From contig NZ_JAQBNR010000024.1 of NCBI RefSeq assembly GCF_028288465.1, positions 62,001-126,000 of the forward strand: a DNA stretch of 64,000 bases, read 5' to 3'. This document shows, piece by piece, positions 1 through 8,258 of the stretch. A model generated the notes under the pieces. That model had not been told where the DNA came from, did not search any database, and worked only from the letters and a program-made list of their open reading frames with translations. Position 1 is the first letter of the stretch; each line of letters begins with the position of its first letter. Made by a program: the position numbers and the translations under genes. Origin of the DNA: Ferruginibacter sp. GTDB taxonomy: Bacteria; Bacteroidota; Bacteroidia; Chitinophagales; Chitinophagaceae.

Positions 1-177
1 TCTTTTTTTATTCGGATGCAAAAGTAGGAAAAATATTTGATTTTATTACGATAGCAAAGTTATTTGAATAATAAAGGGTGTTAATGAAAGTGCCGCAATG
101 GCTTTTACCGGTTGCAGCACTTTTCAGTAGGTTAGAAATATTTATATAAAATGTAAAAAGCTGATTTTCGCCAAATT

Positions 178-669
178 TTAATCCCTGTCCATGGCACTTA
201 AAAATCTGCTTAATAAAATCACAATCAATAATTGTATCAAGGCCCAAATAAGCGACAGGCTCATAGCCCCGACTTCTTCACCAAATAATAAAAAATGGGT
301 GATTAATGTAAAAAAAGTACCTAATACATAAGAGTAGTAGCCTGATTTTTTAAAATTCCACATCAGTGCAACACCAATCAGGCACAATAAAGCCGATACA
401 ATACCACCTACGGAAAATTTTTGAAAATTTTCGGGGGTAAGATTACTGAGCGACAACTGGGAGGCGTCGGCTTTACCAAATAGATTTCTCAACTGAGTTT
501 TTTGGGTACCGGATTTTATCTGCACTACTTCGGTTTCAGCATTAAAAAATCCAATGGCATTTACAACGATACTGGTGATACTCCCGATAAAGCCAAGTAC
601 ACATAGAACGGTTAAAAACAAGGGCCTTGGGGGATGTACTTGCGCTGCATTGGTAACTTCTTGGGGCAT
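178..669 (-). CDS. Hypothetical four-helix membrane protein
   Basis: Function not recognised. The 163-residue product has four hydrophobic stretches (about residues 17-38, 88-106, 112-131 and 134-156) with a polar loop of some 45 residues between the first and second, so it is probably an inner-membrane protein. No catalytic or metal-binding motif is visible. The ATG at 669 gives a short polar proline-containing N-terminus before helix 1. The gene stands alone: its right-hand neighbour is transcribed away from it, and the roughly 100-bp gap must carry both promoters. The 177 bases to its left, up to the window edge, show no gene. Confidence 0.6.
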   Translation of the reverse strand: MPQEVTNAAQVHPPRPLFLTVLCVLGFIGSITSIVVNAIGFFNAETEVVQIKSGTQKTQLRNLFGKADASQLSLSNLTPENFQKFSVGGIVSALLCLIGVALMWNFKKSGYYSYVLGTFFTLITHFLLFGEEVGAMSLSLIWALIQLLIVILLSRFLSAMDRD

Positions 670-770
670 AAGTTGATTGTTTAGTTGTTAAGGTTAGTTG
701 TTTTTATTGATATTGTATTTATATTTTTCTTTAAAATTATTCAATAATCTGCCATATTTGCCATAATTAT

Positions 771-1763
771 ATGCACAAAAATTTTGCTATTATAGGGTGT
801 GGAAGAATTGGCTGGCGTCACGCAGAACAAATTAGCCAGTTGGCAAACGTAAAAGCAGTATGCGATATTGTCCCGGCAAAGGCAAATGACCTGGCAACCC
901 ATTACAAAGCTACTCCATATCATCAATTTGAAGAATTGCTGGCAGCAGAACAAAACCTTGAACTTGTCAGTATTTGTACGCCTAACGGACTGCACGCTCC
1001 CCACGCAATACAGGCTCTGCATGCAGGCCTTCATGTATTATGCGAAAAACCTTTATGTATTTCGGTAACCGAAGGTAACGCAATGTTACAGGCAGCCAAA
1101 ATCGCTAAAAGAAAATTATTTGTAGTTAAACAAAACCGATACAATCCTCCTGTAATTGTGTTGAAAAAGCTGCTTGACGAAAGAAAACTGGGTGAAATTT
1201 ATAGTTTCCAAATTAATTGCTTCTGGAACCGGCCGGTTGAATATTATACGGATTGGAAAGGTTCTAAAAAATTGGATGGCGGTACCTTGTTTACGCAGTT
1301 CAGTCATTTTATTGATTTATTATACTGGCTGTTGGGAGATGTGGAAGTTGTAAAAAAAATTACCGCCAATAAAGCACACCCCGCAATTGAGTTTGAAGAC
1401 TGTGGCGCGGTTTTGTTCAATATGACCAATGGTGCTATTGGTTCGTTAAATTATACCGTAAATAGCTTCGAAAAAAATATGGAAGGTTCCTTTACTATTT
1501 TTGGAGAGAGGGGAACTGTAAAAATTGGCGGGCAATACCTCAACAAATTAGAGTATTTTAATGTCGCAGGTATGGAAACACCAATTCTTGAAAAAGGCAG
1601 CCCGGCCAATGGCTATGGGTACTACCAGGGCAGTATGAGCAACCACGATAAAGTATACCAAAACCTGCTGATGGCTTTGGATGATGACAGCCACGTTTTT
1701 GCCAGTGCCGCCGAAGGACTTAAAACGGTTGAAATAATAGAACGCATCTATAATGCTTCATAA
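771..1763 (+). CDS. Gfo/Idh/MocA-family sugar oxidoreductase (WlbA/WbpB-like)
   Basis: NAD(P)-dependent sugar dehydrogenase of 330 residues. The N-terminal Rossmann fold carries GCGRIG at residues 9-14, and the family's EKP motif is at 92-94 with its catalytic-type lysine. The C-terminal alpha/beta domain has the DGGTLFTQFSHF stretch resembling UDP-N-acetyl-glucosaminuronate 3-dehydrogenases (WlbA/WbpB), which start the synthesis of diacetamido-uronic acids for surface polysaccharide. It heads a rightward group with two glycosyltransferases (69-bp gap, then 2 bp), which supports a role in making an unusual sugar for a surface glycan. Family membership is secure; the exact substrate is inferred from similarity remembered, not searched. 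Confidence 0.85.
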   Translation: MHKNFAIIGCGRIGWRHAEQISQLANVKAVCDIVPAKANDLATHYKATPYHQFEELLAAEQNLELVSICTPNGLHAPHAIQALHAGLHVLCEKPLCISVTEGNAMLQAAKIAKRKLFVVKQNRYNPPVIVLKKLLDERKLGEIYSFQINCFWNRPVEYYTDWKGSKKLDGGTLFTQFSHFIDLLYWLLGDVEVVKKITANKAHPAIEFEDCGAVLFNMTNGAIGSLNYTVNSFEKNMEGSFTIFGERGTVKIGGQYLNKLEYFNVAGMETPILEKGSPANGYGYYQGSMSNHDKVYQNLLMALDDDSHVFASAAEGLKTVEIIERIYNAS

Positions 1764-1832
1764 ACAGTAATTTGCGCAGGCAATAAAGAAATTGTTGTCA
1801 GCTGATGCAGCGTCAATGCCAAAGCTATTTTC

Positions 1833-2978
1833 ATGAACAATAACAAGTCTAATATCCATGCAGGCAAAACTATGCTTCCCCAAAAAGCAAAAAGGATATT
1901 TTGTACCGTAACTACAGACCTTACGTACGATCAGCGTATGATCCGCATTTGCACTTCCCTTGCCGAAGCCGGATACGATGTTACTCTGGTAGGTCGCCAA
2001 ATGAAAAACTCCATTCCGCTAACACCACAGCCTTTTGCGCAAAAAAGAATAAGCTGCTTTGTTGAAAAAGGTAAAATGTTTTATGCAGCTTATAACTTCA
2101 GGTTGTTCTTTTTTCTGTTATTCAAAAAAATGGATTGCATTGTATCTATCGACCTGGATACCATTCTGCCCTGCTATTTTATCTCCCGGATAAAAACTAT
2201 AAAAAGGGTATATGATGCACATGAGTTGTTTTGTGAGATGAAAGAAATTGCCACCCGCCCGCCGATCTATGCAACGTGGAAAAGAATAGAAAAATTTGCC
2301 GTACCGAAATTTCCGCATGGCTATACTGTGAACCAGCCCATTGCCGGGGAATTCAACAAAATGTATGGCGTACAATACGAAGTGATAAGAAATATTGCAT
2401 TGGTAAGAACCCTGCCATTACAAACAAAAACTGAAAAATTTATTTTGTACCAGGGAGCGGTAAACGAAGGCCGTTGTTTTGAAACGTTGATACCTGCAAT
2501 GAAATTGGTAGACAGCAAATTAATCATTTGCGGTGATGGCAATTTTATGGAGCAGGCAAGGCAACTGGTTGCAAAAAATAACCTGCAGCAAAAAGTAATT
2601 TTTAAAGGGAAGATAACACCAGCCGAACTAAGGACCATCACACAGCAGGCTTATATTGGTGTAACACTTTTTGATGATGCCGGATTAAGCAACTATTATT
2701 CCCTTGCCAACCGCTTTTTCGACTACCTGCATGCCGGTACTCCGCAATTGTGCGTTAACTATCCCGTTTACAGGGAAATCAATGAGCAATTACCTGTTGC
2801 TATGCTCGTGGATGATACCGGTATTACAAACCTTGCCCGGCAACTGAACAATTTACTCCACAACGAAGTTTTACATAGTGAGCTGCGAGCCAATTGCCTT
2901 AAAGCAAGGGAAATATACAACTGGCAGCGGGAATCAAAAAAGTTGGTTGAATTTTATAACAGGTTGCTGGCAAATTAA
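1833..2978 (+). CDS. GT4-type glycosyltransferase
   Basis: Probable cytoplasmic or membrane-associated glycosyltransferase of 381 residues with the GT-B layout. The N-terminal half is the acceptor domain. The C-terminal half contains a nucleotide-sugar site: a K-I-T-P-A-E-L turn, then a stretch around residues 290-315 where glycine/serine-rich residues precede the Y-L-H-A-G-T-P segment typical of GT4 enzymes. An alternative in-frame ATG 42 bp downstream (M15) would remove a polar N-terminus and is equally plausible. It lies 2 bp upstream of a second glycosyltransferase, so the pair is surely co-transcribed and probably translationally coupled. The sugar transferred cannot be read from the sequence. 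Confidence 0.8.
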   Translation: MNNNKSNIHAGKTMLPQKAKRIFCTVTTDLTYDQRMIRICTSLAEAGYDVTLVGRQMKNSIPLTPQPFAQKRISCFVEKGKMFYAAYNFRLFFFLLFKKMDCIVSIDLDTILPCYFISRIKTIKRVYDAHELFCEMKEIATRPPIYATWKRIEKFAVPKFPHGYTVNQPIAGEFNKMYGVQYEVIRNIALVRTLPLQTKTEKFILYQGAVNEGRCFETLIPAMKLVDSKLIICGDGNFMEQARQLVAKNNLQQKVIFKGKITPAELRTITQQAYIGVTLFDDAGLSNYYSLANRFFDYLHAGTPQLCVNYPVYREINEQLPVAMLVDDTGITNLARQLNNLLHNEVLHSELRANCLKAREIYNWQRESKKLVEFYNRLLAN

Positions 2979-2980
2979 CA

Positions 2981-4114
2981 ATGGCGGAAAGACATTTACA
3001 TATCATTACACACGATGTGCCCTGGCCGGCAGACTTTGGCGGCGTTATGGACCTGTTCTATAAAATAAAAACCCTGCACCAGAACGATGTTAAAATTTAC
3101 CTGCACTGTTTTGTAAATGAAAGGCCAGAGCAGGAAGAGTTGAATAAATATTGCGCTAAGGTGTATTATTATCAACGCAAAAAAAGCTGGACCCGGTTTT
3201 CTTTTAGTGTACCGTTTATCGTTAGTACAAGAAAATCAGCAGAATTGTTAAAGAACTTACAACAAGACAACTACCCCGTTTTAATTGAAGGCGTACATTG
3301 TTCCTGGCATTTATATACAGGTCAGCTGCGCAACCGCATTGTTTTATTACGCCTGCACAATGCCGAGTTTGAATATTATCATCAGCTGGCCCTGCATGAA
3401 AGCAGCCCATTGAAAAAAATGTATTACCAGCATGAAAGTTCGCTGCTAAAAAAATATGAAAACAAACTGGCCGGTAAAGTAAATATCAATGCGGTTAGTG
3501 CGCAGGATGTAGCCTTGTACCAGCAAAATTTTAAAGCCACACACATCGATCACCTGCCCGTTTTTCTGCCGTATGAAAAGGCGGCGGGAAGGGAAGGTAA
3601 CGGCTGCTTTTGCCTGTACCATGCCAACCTCGCCATCAATGAAAACGAAGCTGCGGCGATTTGGTTACTGCAGGAAGTTTTTCAGGATCTCAAAATTCCA
3701 TTTGTAATTGCCGGTAAAAACCCATCTCAAAAACTGGAGTTTATGGCCCACCAGCATGCGCATACCTGTCTCGTATCAAATCCATCCGACAAGGAGCTGC
3801 ATGACATGATTGCAAAAGCGCAGATAAATATTTTACCTTCTTTTAATAACACCGGTGTAAAACTAAAATTACTAAACGCACTTTACAACGGCAGGCATTG
3901 CCTGGTGAATCAAGCCGGGGTAACAGGATCTGGTTTGGACAACCTTTGCACCATTGCAGAAACGGCAGAGGAATTTAAAAACACTATCAAAAAATTGTAC
4001 ACAAAGCCTTATGCATTGGAGGAAAATGAGAACAGGCAACAGGTGTTGAAGCGATTGTATAACAATCAAAAAAATGCAGACAAGCTAATCGAAATTTTCT
4101 GGAGTCAGCAGTAA
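2981..4114 (+). CDS. Second glycosyltransferase of the operon (GT-B fold)
   Basis: A 377-residue protein resembling GT1/GT4-type glycosyltransferases of Bacteroidota. The N-terminus reads HIITHDVPWPADFGG, the usual opening strand and glycine-rich loop of the acceptor domain. The C-terminal half has the N-I-L-P-S-F-N-N-T-G-V-K-L-K-L-L-N-A-L pattern that contacts the nucleotide-sugar in this superfamily, and lacks a membrane span. It starts 2 bp after the preceding glycosyltransferase and ends only 11 bp from the convergent ftsE, with no visible terminator between them, so the two convergent messages probably overlap. Donor and acceptor are unknown; a surface polysaccharide role is inferred from the neighbours. 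Confidence 0.75.
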   Translation: MAERHLHIITHDVPWPADFGGVMDLFYKIKTLHQNDVKIYLHCFVNERPEQEELNKYCAKVYYYQRKKSWTRFSFSVPFIVSTRKSAELLKNLQQDNYPVLIEGVHCSWHLYTGQLRNRIVLLRLHNAEFEYYHQLALHESSPLKKMYYQHESSLLKKYENKLAGKVNINAVSAQDVALYQQNFKATHIDHLPVFLPYEKAAGREGNGCFCLYHANLAINENEAAAIWLLQEVFQDLKIPFVIAGKNPSQKLEFMAHQHAHTCLVSNPSDKELHDMIAKAQINILPSFNNTGVKLKLLNALYNGRHCLVNQAGVTGSGLDNLCTIAETAEEFKNTIKKLYTKPYALEENENRQQVLKRLYNNQKNADKLIEIFWSQQ

Positions 4115-4125
4115 GAATATACTTT

Positions 4126-4812
4126 TTACATAGTAATACTGGCATTGTCCAGCACTTTACCTCTTTCGGTTTTAATCGTTCTTGCAGGAAATTTGTTGAT
4201 CACCATATAATCATGCGTGGCCATTACAATGGCAGTATTATAGTCTTTGCAAATACTGAACAGCAACTGCATAATCTCGTCACTTGTTTCAGGATCCAGG
4301 TTTCCGGTAGGCTCGTCGGCCAGTATTAACTTCGGCGAATTCAGCAAAGCTCTCGCCACATCAATTCGCTGTTGTTCGCCACCACTCAACTCAAAAGGCA
4401 TTTTAAAACCCTTTGTTTTCAATCCCACTTTTTCCAATACGTCATTTATTTTTTCATCCATTAGCTTCTCATCCTTCCATCCGGTAGCTTTTAAAACAAA
4501 CTTCAGGTTGTTGTTTACATTTCTGTCTGTAAGCAATTGAAAATCCTGGAACACAACACCCAGGTTACGGCGCAGAAAGGGCACTTTTTTCCAGTCCAGT
4601 TCTTTCAGGTTATAGCCCACCACCGTTCCCTCACCTTCTTTAAAATCAAGATCGCCATACATTGTTTTTAGCAGGCTGCTTTTACCGGTTCCGGTCTTGC
4701 CAACGAGGTATACAAACTCTCCTTTATCCACGGTAATATTTACATCACTTAAAATCAGGTTAGCACCCTGGTAAATATTTGCGTTCTTTAGTTCAATTAA
4801 GGCCTGAGACAT
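4126..4812 (-). CDS. ftsE: Cell-division ABC ATPase FtsE
   Basis: ATPase subunit (228 residues) of the FtsEX complex, which couples ATP hydrolysis at the division site to activation of periplasmic peptidoglycan hydrolases. Visible motifs: Walker A GKTGTGKS at residues 38-45, Q-loop VFQDFQLL near 88-94, ABC signature LSGGEQQR at 142-149, Walker B LILADEP at 162-168, and the H-loop histidine in MATHD near the C-terminus. The sequence pattern is the Bacteroidota FtsE type rather than a lipoprotein exporter (LolD). ftsX is not adjacent, as is common in this phylum. It is read leftward, convergent with the glycosyltransferase operon, and has a roughly 320-bp upstream region that also serves the BlaI operon. 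Confidence 0.85.
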   Translation of the reverse strand: MSQALIELKNANIYQGANLILSDVNITVDKGEFVYLVGKTGTGKSSLLKTMYGDLDFKEGEGTVVGYNLKELDWKKVPFLRRNLGVVFQDFQLLTDRNVNNNLKFVLKATGWKDEKLMDEKINDVLEKVGLKTKGFKMPFELSGGEQQRIDVARALLNSPKLILADEPTGNLDPETSDEIMQLLFSICKDYNTAIVMATHDYMVINKFPARTIKTERGKVLDNASITM

Positions 4813-4956
4813 GGTTTGTTTGTGTTTTGTAGTTGTTATTTATTTTACCGGCAGCTGTATTTCATGGCGACATCGTTGTGTCACTCACGTGTACATTTAT
4901 AGCTTTTGGCACCCTCCTCAATTCGTAAAAGCTTTCTGCAATCAGCTTACTACTCA

Positions 4957-4984
4957 GGCGGTCTGACCTTCAGTGCCGACCGCC
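4957..4984 (-). other. GC-rich stem-loop upstream of ftsE
   Basis: Inverted repeat GGCGGTC / GACCGCC (seven base pairs, 14-base loop) in an otherwise AT-rich intergenic region, about 145 bases before the ftsE start. It has no T-tract, so a terminator is unlikely. It could be a leader structure of the ftsE message or a protein site. The region between it and the BlaI operator (4985-5061) shows nothing else. Confidence 0.35.
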
Positions 4985-5061
4985 GCGGATGCAAATTTAA
5001 CCTAATGAATCCCTGCAATAAAAATTAATTTTTCCAAAGGTAAATGTTAAATCTGTTTAAT

Positions 5062-5097
5062 AACTAAATAAATAGTTGTAAAACTAAATTATTAGTT
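5062..5097 (+). promoter_or_regulatory. Two-site BlaI-type operator
   Basis: Two adjacent palindromes precede the repressor gene. The first is AACTA, six bases, TAGTT at 5062-5077. The second is AACTAA, four bases, TTAGTT at 5082-5097. Their centres are exactly 20 bp apart, two helical turns, so two BlaI dimers would sit on the same DNA face. BlaI/MecI repressors bind palindromes of the form TACTA-TAGTA, so the half-site AACTA/TAGTT is a plausible variant. Placement 36-71 bp before the blaI-like start suggests autoregulation of the repressor and the downstream M56 protein. Confidence 0.6.
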
Positions 5098-5132
5098 ATA
5101 GATTTGTTTCACAAAATTAAAACCGATTTTAA

Positions 5133-5489
5133 ATGAAGACATTAACCAAAGCAGAAGAGCAAATTATGCAGGTGATCTGGAAGCTGGAGAAAGCATTTTT
5201 AAAAGAGATCATTGAAGAACTGCCCAACCCCAAACCGCACAGCAATACAGTTGCCACTATCATAAAAATTTTGACAGAAAAAGATTTTGTAGGCCTGAAA
5301 GTGTTTGGTCGCATGCACCAGTACTATCCGCTTGTAAGCAAAGATTCCTACAGTAAAAGCAGTATGAAGAGTTTGGTAAAAGGCTACTTTGAAGGCAATT
5401 TCAGCAATGCCGTTTCCTTTATGGTAAAAGAAAACAATTTAAGTATTGATGAGCTGGAGCTGTTACTGAAGCAACTAAAAAAGAAATAA
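5133..5489 (+). CDS. BlaI/MecI-family transcriptional repressor
   Basis: A 118-residue winged-helix repressor. Residues 1-70 form the DNA-binding part: TKAEEQIMQVIWKLEKA is the usual first helix, and the segment around residues 38-50 (NTVATIIKILTEK) is the recognition helix followed by the wing. The C-terminal 45 residues are the helical dimerisation region. In Bacteroidota such repressors are encoded next to an M56 (BlaR1-like) membrane metallopeptidase that inactivates them upon a cell-envelope signal; that is the arrangement here, with the M56 gene 122 bp downstream. Regulation: a double operator at 5062-5097. Beta-lactam resistance is not implied, since no beta-lactamase or PBP2a gene adjoins. 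Confidence 0.9.
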   Translation: MKTLTKAEEQIMQVIWKLEKAFLKEIIEELPNPKPHSNTVATIIKILTEKDFVGLKVFGRMHQYYPLVSKDSYSKSSMKSLVKGYFEGNFSNAVSFMVKENNLSIDELELLLKQLKKK

Positions 5490-5500
5490 GCGCCTTAATT

Positions 5501-5542
5501 AATTAAGAATTAAAAATTAATAATTAATAATTAACAATTCTT
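5501..5542 (+). repeat. Array of six 7-bp repeats (AATTAAN)
   Basis: Six consecutive heptamers, consensus AATTAA followed by a variable base, with the last unit degenerate (AATTCTT). It lies in the 122-bp spacer between the blaI-like and M56 genes. It belongs to a set of period-7 arrays with differing consensus found across the left part of the window and at 36.8 kb. Confidence 0.8.
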
Positions 5543-5555
5543 TCAACCAGGTAAC

Positions 5556-5604
5556 ACTTACTTACAACTTAGAACCTACTACTTATACCTTATAACTCAT
5601 AACT
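5556..5604 (+). repeat. Array of seven 7-bp repeats (TATAACT family)
   Basis: Seven degenerate heptamers; clear units are TACAACT, TATAACT and CATAACT. The array ends 7 bp before the start codon of the M56 gene, so it forms most of that gene's immediate leader and leaves no room for a Shine-Dalgarno sequence. The reverse complement of its unit, AGTTATG, recurs at the 3' end of ribF (10453-10480). Confidence 0.75.
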
Positions 5605-5611
5605 ATTTCCC

Positions 5612-7996
5612 ATGCTTGTATTCGCATTTTACGTGTTGAAAGTTATTATTTGCTCAGGTGTTTTGTTTGGGTATTACTGGCTGTTGTTACGCAACAAAAT
5701 ATTTCACCAGTACAACCGGTTTTATTTGCTGGCCACCATTGTCTTGTCTTTACTGGCACCGCTTGTTCAAATCAATATCCAGCATCATGCAGATGCACCA
5801 GCTACAAGCATTACATTATTACAGGTGGTCGGCAGCAGCAACGAATACCTGGATGAAATTGTATTAACCGTCCGCCGTGATAACTTCACTGCCGAACAAT
5901 TTGCATACCTGTTATATAGCCTGGTATGTTGCGTCTTCTTTATACTATTTATACAGGTGTTATTAAAAATCCGCACCCTCTTAAAACAGCACCGACAAAC
6001 GGTTATAGACAATATTCACTTTGTAAATACAACAGCAAAGGGAACGCCTTTTTCTTTTTTGCAATACATTTTCTGGAACGATTATATTGATATTACCACC
6101 ACCACCGGCAACCAGATTTTTAAACATGAGTTGGCGCATGTACAACAAAAACACAGCTACGATAAATTATTTATCAATGCAGTGCTGATCTTTTTCTGGT
6201 GCAATCCTTTCTTCTGGATGATACGTAAAGAACTAAACATGATCCACGAATTTATGGCCGACAAAATAGCCGTGGAAGAAAGCGACACTGAAGCTTTTGC
6301 TGCCATGATTTTGCAGGCCACTTACCCGCAGCACCGTTTTCCGTTGACCAATCCTTTTTTCTATTCACCCATAAAACGAAGATTACTTATGTTGACAAAA
6401 AACAAAAATCCCAAAGCGGGCTACATCGGGCGTGTGCTTGTATTGCCTGTGGCTGCTTTATTGTTCGCAGCATTTACATTAAAAACAAAAACCATTACCA
6501 ATGCTCCTGTGTACCACGGTAAAAAAATAACGGTAGTGTTGGATGCAGGCCATGGTGGACAAGACTTTGGCGCAGCCAGCACAGACGGAAAAATTTTAGA
6601 AAAAGACCTCAACCTTTCTATCGCAAAAAAAATAAAAGCGCTGAACCTCAACCAGGATATCAACCTTGTGCTAAGCAGGGAAACGGACATTTATCAAAGT
6701 CCTAAAGAGAAGGCTGATTTTAGTAAAGCGCAAAACCCGGACCTCTTTATCAGCATCCATATTGATGCGGCTTCAAAAGATTCAGCCAATATAAAAAGTG
6801 GTATGAGTGTTTTTGTCGCCAGGGAAAGCGATGGAAATACATACCCCAGCAAATTATTCGCTTCGGCAATCATCAATGAGTTTACGAATGATTATAAAAT
6901 ACCGGTAAATAAATTACCGGCTCAGCAAGAAACGGGAATTTGGGTTTTAAAACAAACTATTTGTCCGGCTGTTTTAATTGAAGCTGGTTACATCACAAAC
7001 AATAAAGATTTGGCCTACATGCAAACAGAGGAGGCAAAAGAAACCATTGCTAAAAATGTATTGTCGGCGATTGAAAAATATGCACTTGTGCAAAGTGACA
7101 ATAACGATAGTCCAACTGCAAAGGTCGATTCTACACCCTCAACAATTTCATTTAAAGTGAATAAAGTAACCAGGAAGGTGAGTGATATGATGGCTGAAAC
7201 AGCAGAAAAAAATCTTGTTACAAATTCCAGCGCCTCACTATTGATAATAGTGAACAGTAAAATAATGAATTTTGGCGCATTAAAAAATAAGATTATAACA
7301 GCAAAGCACCTGACAATTTTTAAAGTAAAAAGCAAGGAAGCTATTAGCAAATATGGCCAGGCTGGAGCGAATGGCGTCCTTATTTTTGAAAATGCCACTA
7401 TTGATGAAAATACAATCGATAATGAAACAAAACTAAATATCGACGAGGCACTTATTATTGATGATGGGGTCAAAATTGTTAAGGAGGTCCAATCTAATAA
7501 ACTTACCGATGTAGCAGTCAAAAAGGACAATGCTGTCAAACACGAGCTAAACAATGAAGCGGCCATAAAAAAGGAAAATAAAGAAATGAGTACTGTTGCT
7601 CCTCTTCAAATAATATCGTCAGTAGAAGACAAAAATGGCAATTTGATCACTCCCCTGTACATCTTTGATGGCGAAGAAAAAAATGAGGAAGCAATGAATG
7701 CCATTCCTCCTGAAAATATAGAAAAAATAGAAGTGCTAAATAATGAAAAGATAAAAGCAACCTATGGTGAAAAAGCAAAGAAAGGCGTAGTATTTATTAT
7801 TACCAAGAAAAATAATTACTCAGCCCCCGAAGGAAAAAACCAGGTAGCAATATTAAAAAGCGACAAAATTTTTAGCCAGGTAGAAAACCAGCCAAAATTT
7901 CCCGGCGGTGATTCTGCGTGGAAAAACTACCTCCAAAAGCACCTCGATCCTACAATACCCTTACAGAAGGATGGAAAGCCGGGCAATACAAAGTGA
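5612..7996 (+). CDS. M56 membrane peptidase / amidase_3 / TonB-C fusion protein (frameshifted near its end)
   Basis: A BlaR1-like envelope sensor fused to a cell-wall hydrolase. Residues 1-290 form an M56 peptidase with membrane helices at the start, near 95-115 and near 270-285, and a zinc motif HELAH at 172-176. Residues 305-490 form an N-acetylmuramoyl-L-alanine amidase (Amidase_3) with all four expected residues: H314 (DAGHGG), E330, H383 (SIHID) and E457 (LIEAGY). Residues 550-600 and 690-740 are two TonB-plug-like repeats, each ending in a YG-x-GV pattern. The last residues (FPGGDSAWKNYL) open a TonB C-terminal domain but the frame stops at 7996; the rest of that domain continues in another frame to 8190. 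Inference: it senses or cuts peptidoglycan and relays to the BlaI repressor upstream. Confidence 0.85.
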   Translation: MLVFAFYVLKVIICSGVLFGYYWLLLRNKIFHQYNRFYLLATIVLSLLAPLVQINIQHHADAPATSITLLQVVGSSNEYLDEIVLTVRRDNFTAEQFAYLLYSLVCCVFFILFIQVLLKIRTLLKQHRQTVIDNIHFVNTTAKGTPFSFLQYIFWNDYIDITTTTGNQIFKHELAHVQQKHSYDKLFINAVLIFFWCNPFFWMIRKELNMIHEFMADKIAVEESDTEAFAAMILQATYPQHRFPLTNPFFYSPIKRRLLMLTKNKNPKAGYIGRVLVLPVAALLFAAFTLKTKTITNAPVYHGKKITVVLDAGHGGQDFGAASTDGKILEKDLNLSIAKKIKALNLNQDINLVLSRETDIYQSPKEKADFSKAQNPDLFISIHIDAASKDSANIKSGMSVFVARESDGNTYPSKLFASAIINEFTNDYKIPVNKLPAQQETGIWVLKQTICPAVLIEAGYITNNKDLAYMQTEEAKETIAKNVLSAIEKYALVQSDNNDSPTAKVDSTPSTISFKVNKVTRKVSDMMAETAEKNLVTNSSASLLIIVNSKIMNFGALKNKIITAKHLTIFKVKSKEAISKYGQAGANGVLIFENATIDENTIDNETKLNIDEALIIDDGVKIVKEVQSNKLTDVAVKKDNAVKHELNNEAAIKKENKEMSTVAPLQIISSVEDKNGNLITPLYIFDGEEKNEEAMNAIPPENIEKIEVLNNEKIKATYGEKAKKGVVFIITKKNNYSAPEGKNQVAILKSDKIFSQVENQPKFPGGDSAWKNYLQKHLDPTIPLQKDGKPGNTK

Positions 7997-8190
7997 TAGT
8001 TTCATTTGTAGTAAACCAAGATGGCAGCCTGACAGACATTACAACTGAAAATTACAAGGATAGTAAAACTGCATTGGCCTGTATTGACCTTATAAAAAAA
8101 GGTCCCAGATGGATGCCTGCAATACAAAACAACCATACTGTAACTGCTTACAAAAAGCAACCAATCACATTTGTTTTAGAGGAGCAATAA
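7963..8190 (+). pseudogene. Out-of-frame remainder of the TonB C-terminal domain
   Basis: This stretch encodes EGWKAGQYKVIVSFVV, then DGSLTDI and a tail ending ITFVLEEQ, the normal second half of the TonB-C domain that Bacteroidota M56 proteins carry. The preceding frame supplies the first half (FPGGDSAWKNYLQKHL). The frames join if one base has been lost between about 7950 and 7972, so the full protein would be about 860 residues. No classical slippery heptamer is visible at the junction. The domain's conservation on both sides argues for a recent mutation or a sequence error rather than old decay. Confidence 0.75.
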
Positions 8191-8214
8191 CTACTGATCA
8201 ACAAGCTCTTCCTC

Positions 8215-8247
8215 AGAGATGACACCTTTTGAAAAGGTATCGTCTCT
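8215..8247. terminator. Bidirectional terminator between the M56 gene and purM
   Basis: Long imperfect hairpin: AGAGA arms at the base and ACCTTTT / AAAAGGT at the top, with a tight loop. It sits between the convergent M56 and purM genes (8191-8258) and could end both transcripts. Confidence 0.6.
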
Positions 8248-8258
8248 TATTGTACAAC

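Noticed and set aside
8..247. A 79-codon minus-strand frame at the left edge
   Set aside because: It overlaps the end of the membrane-protein gene and has no recognisable feature.
7015..7566. A 183-codon minus-strand frame
   Set aside because: It is antisense to the M56/amidase gene, with low-complexity hydrophobic composition.
5133..7996. Beta-lactam resistance locus of the bla/mec type
   Set aside because: BlaI and M56 are present but there is no beta-lactamase or PBP gene, and the M56 protein carries an amidase instead of a penicillin-binding domain.
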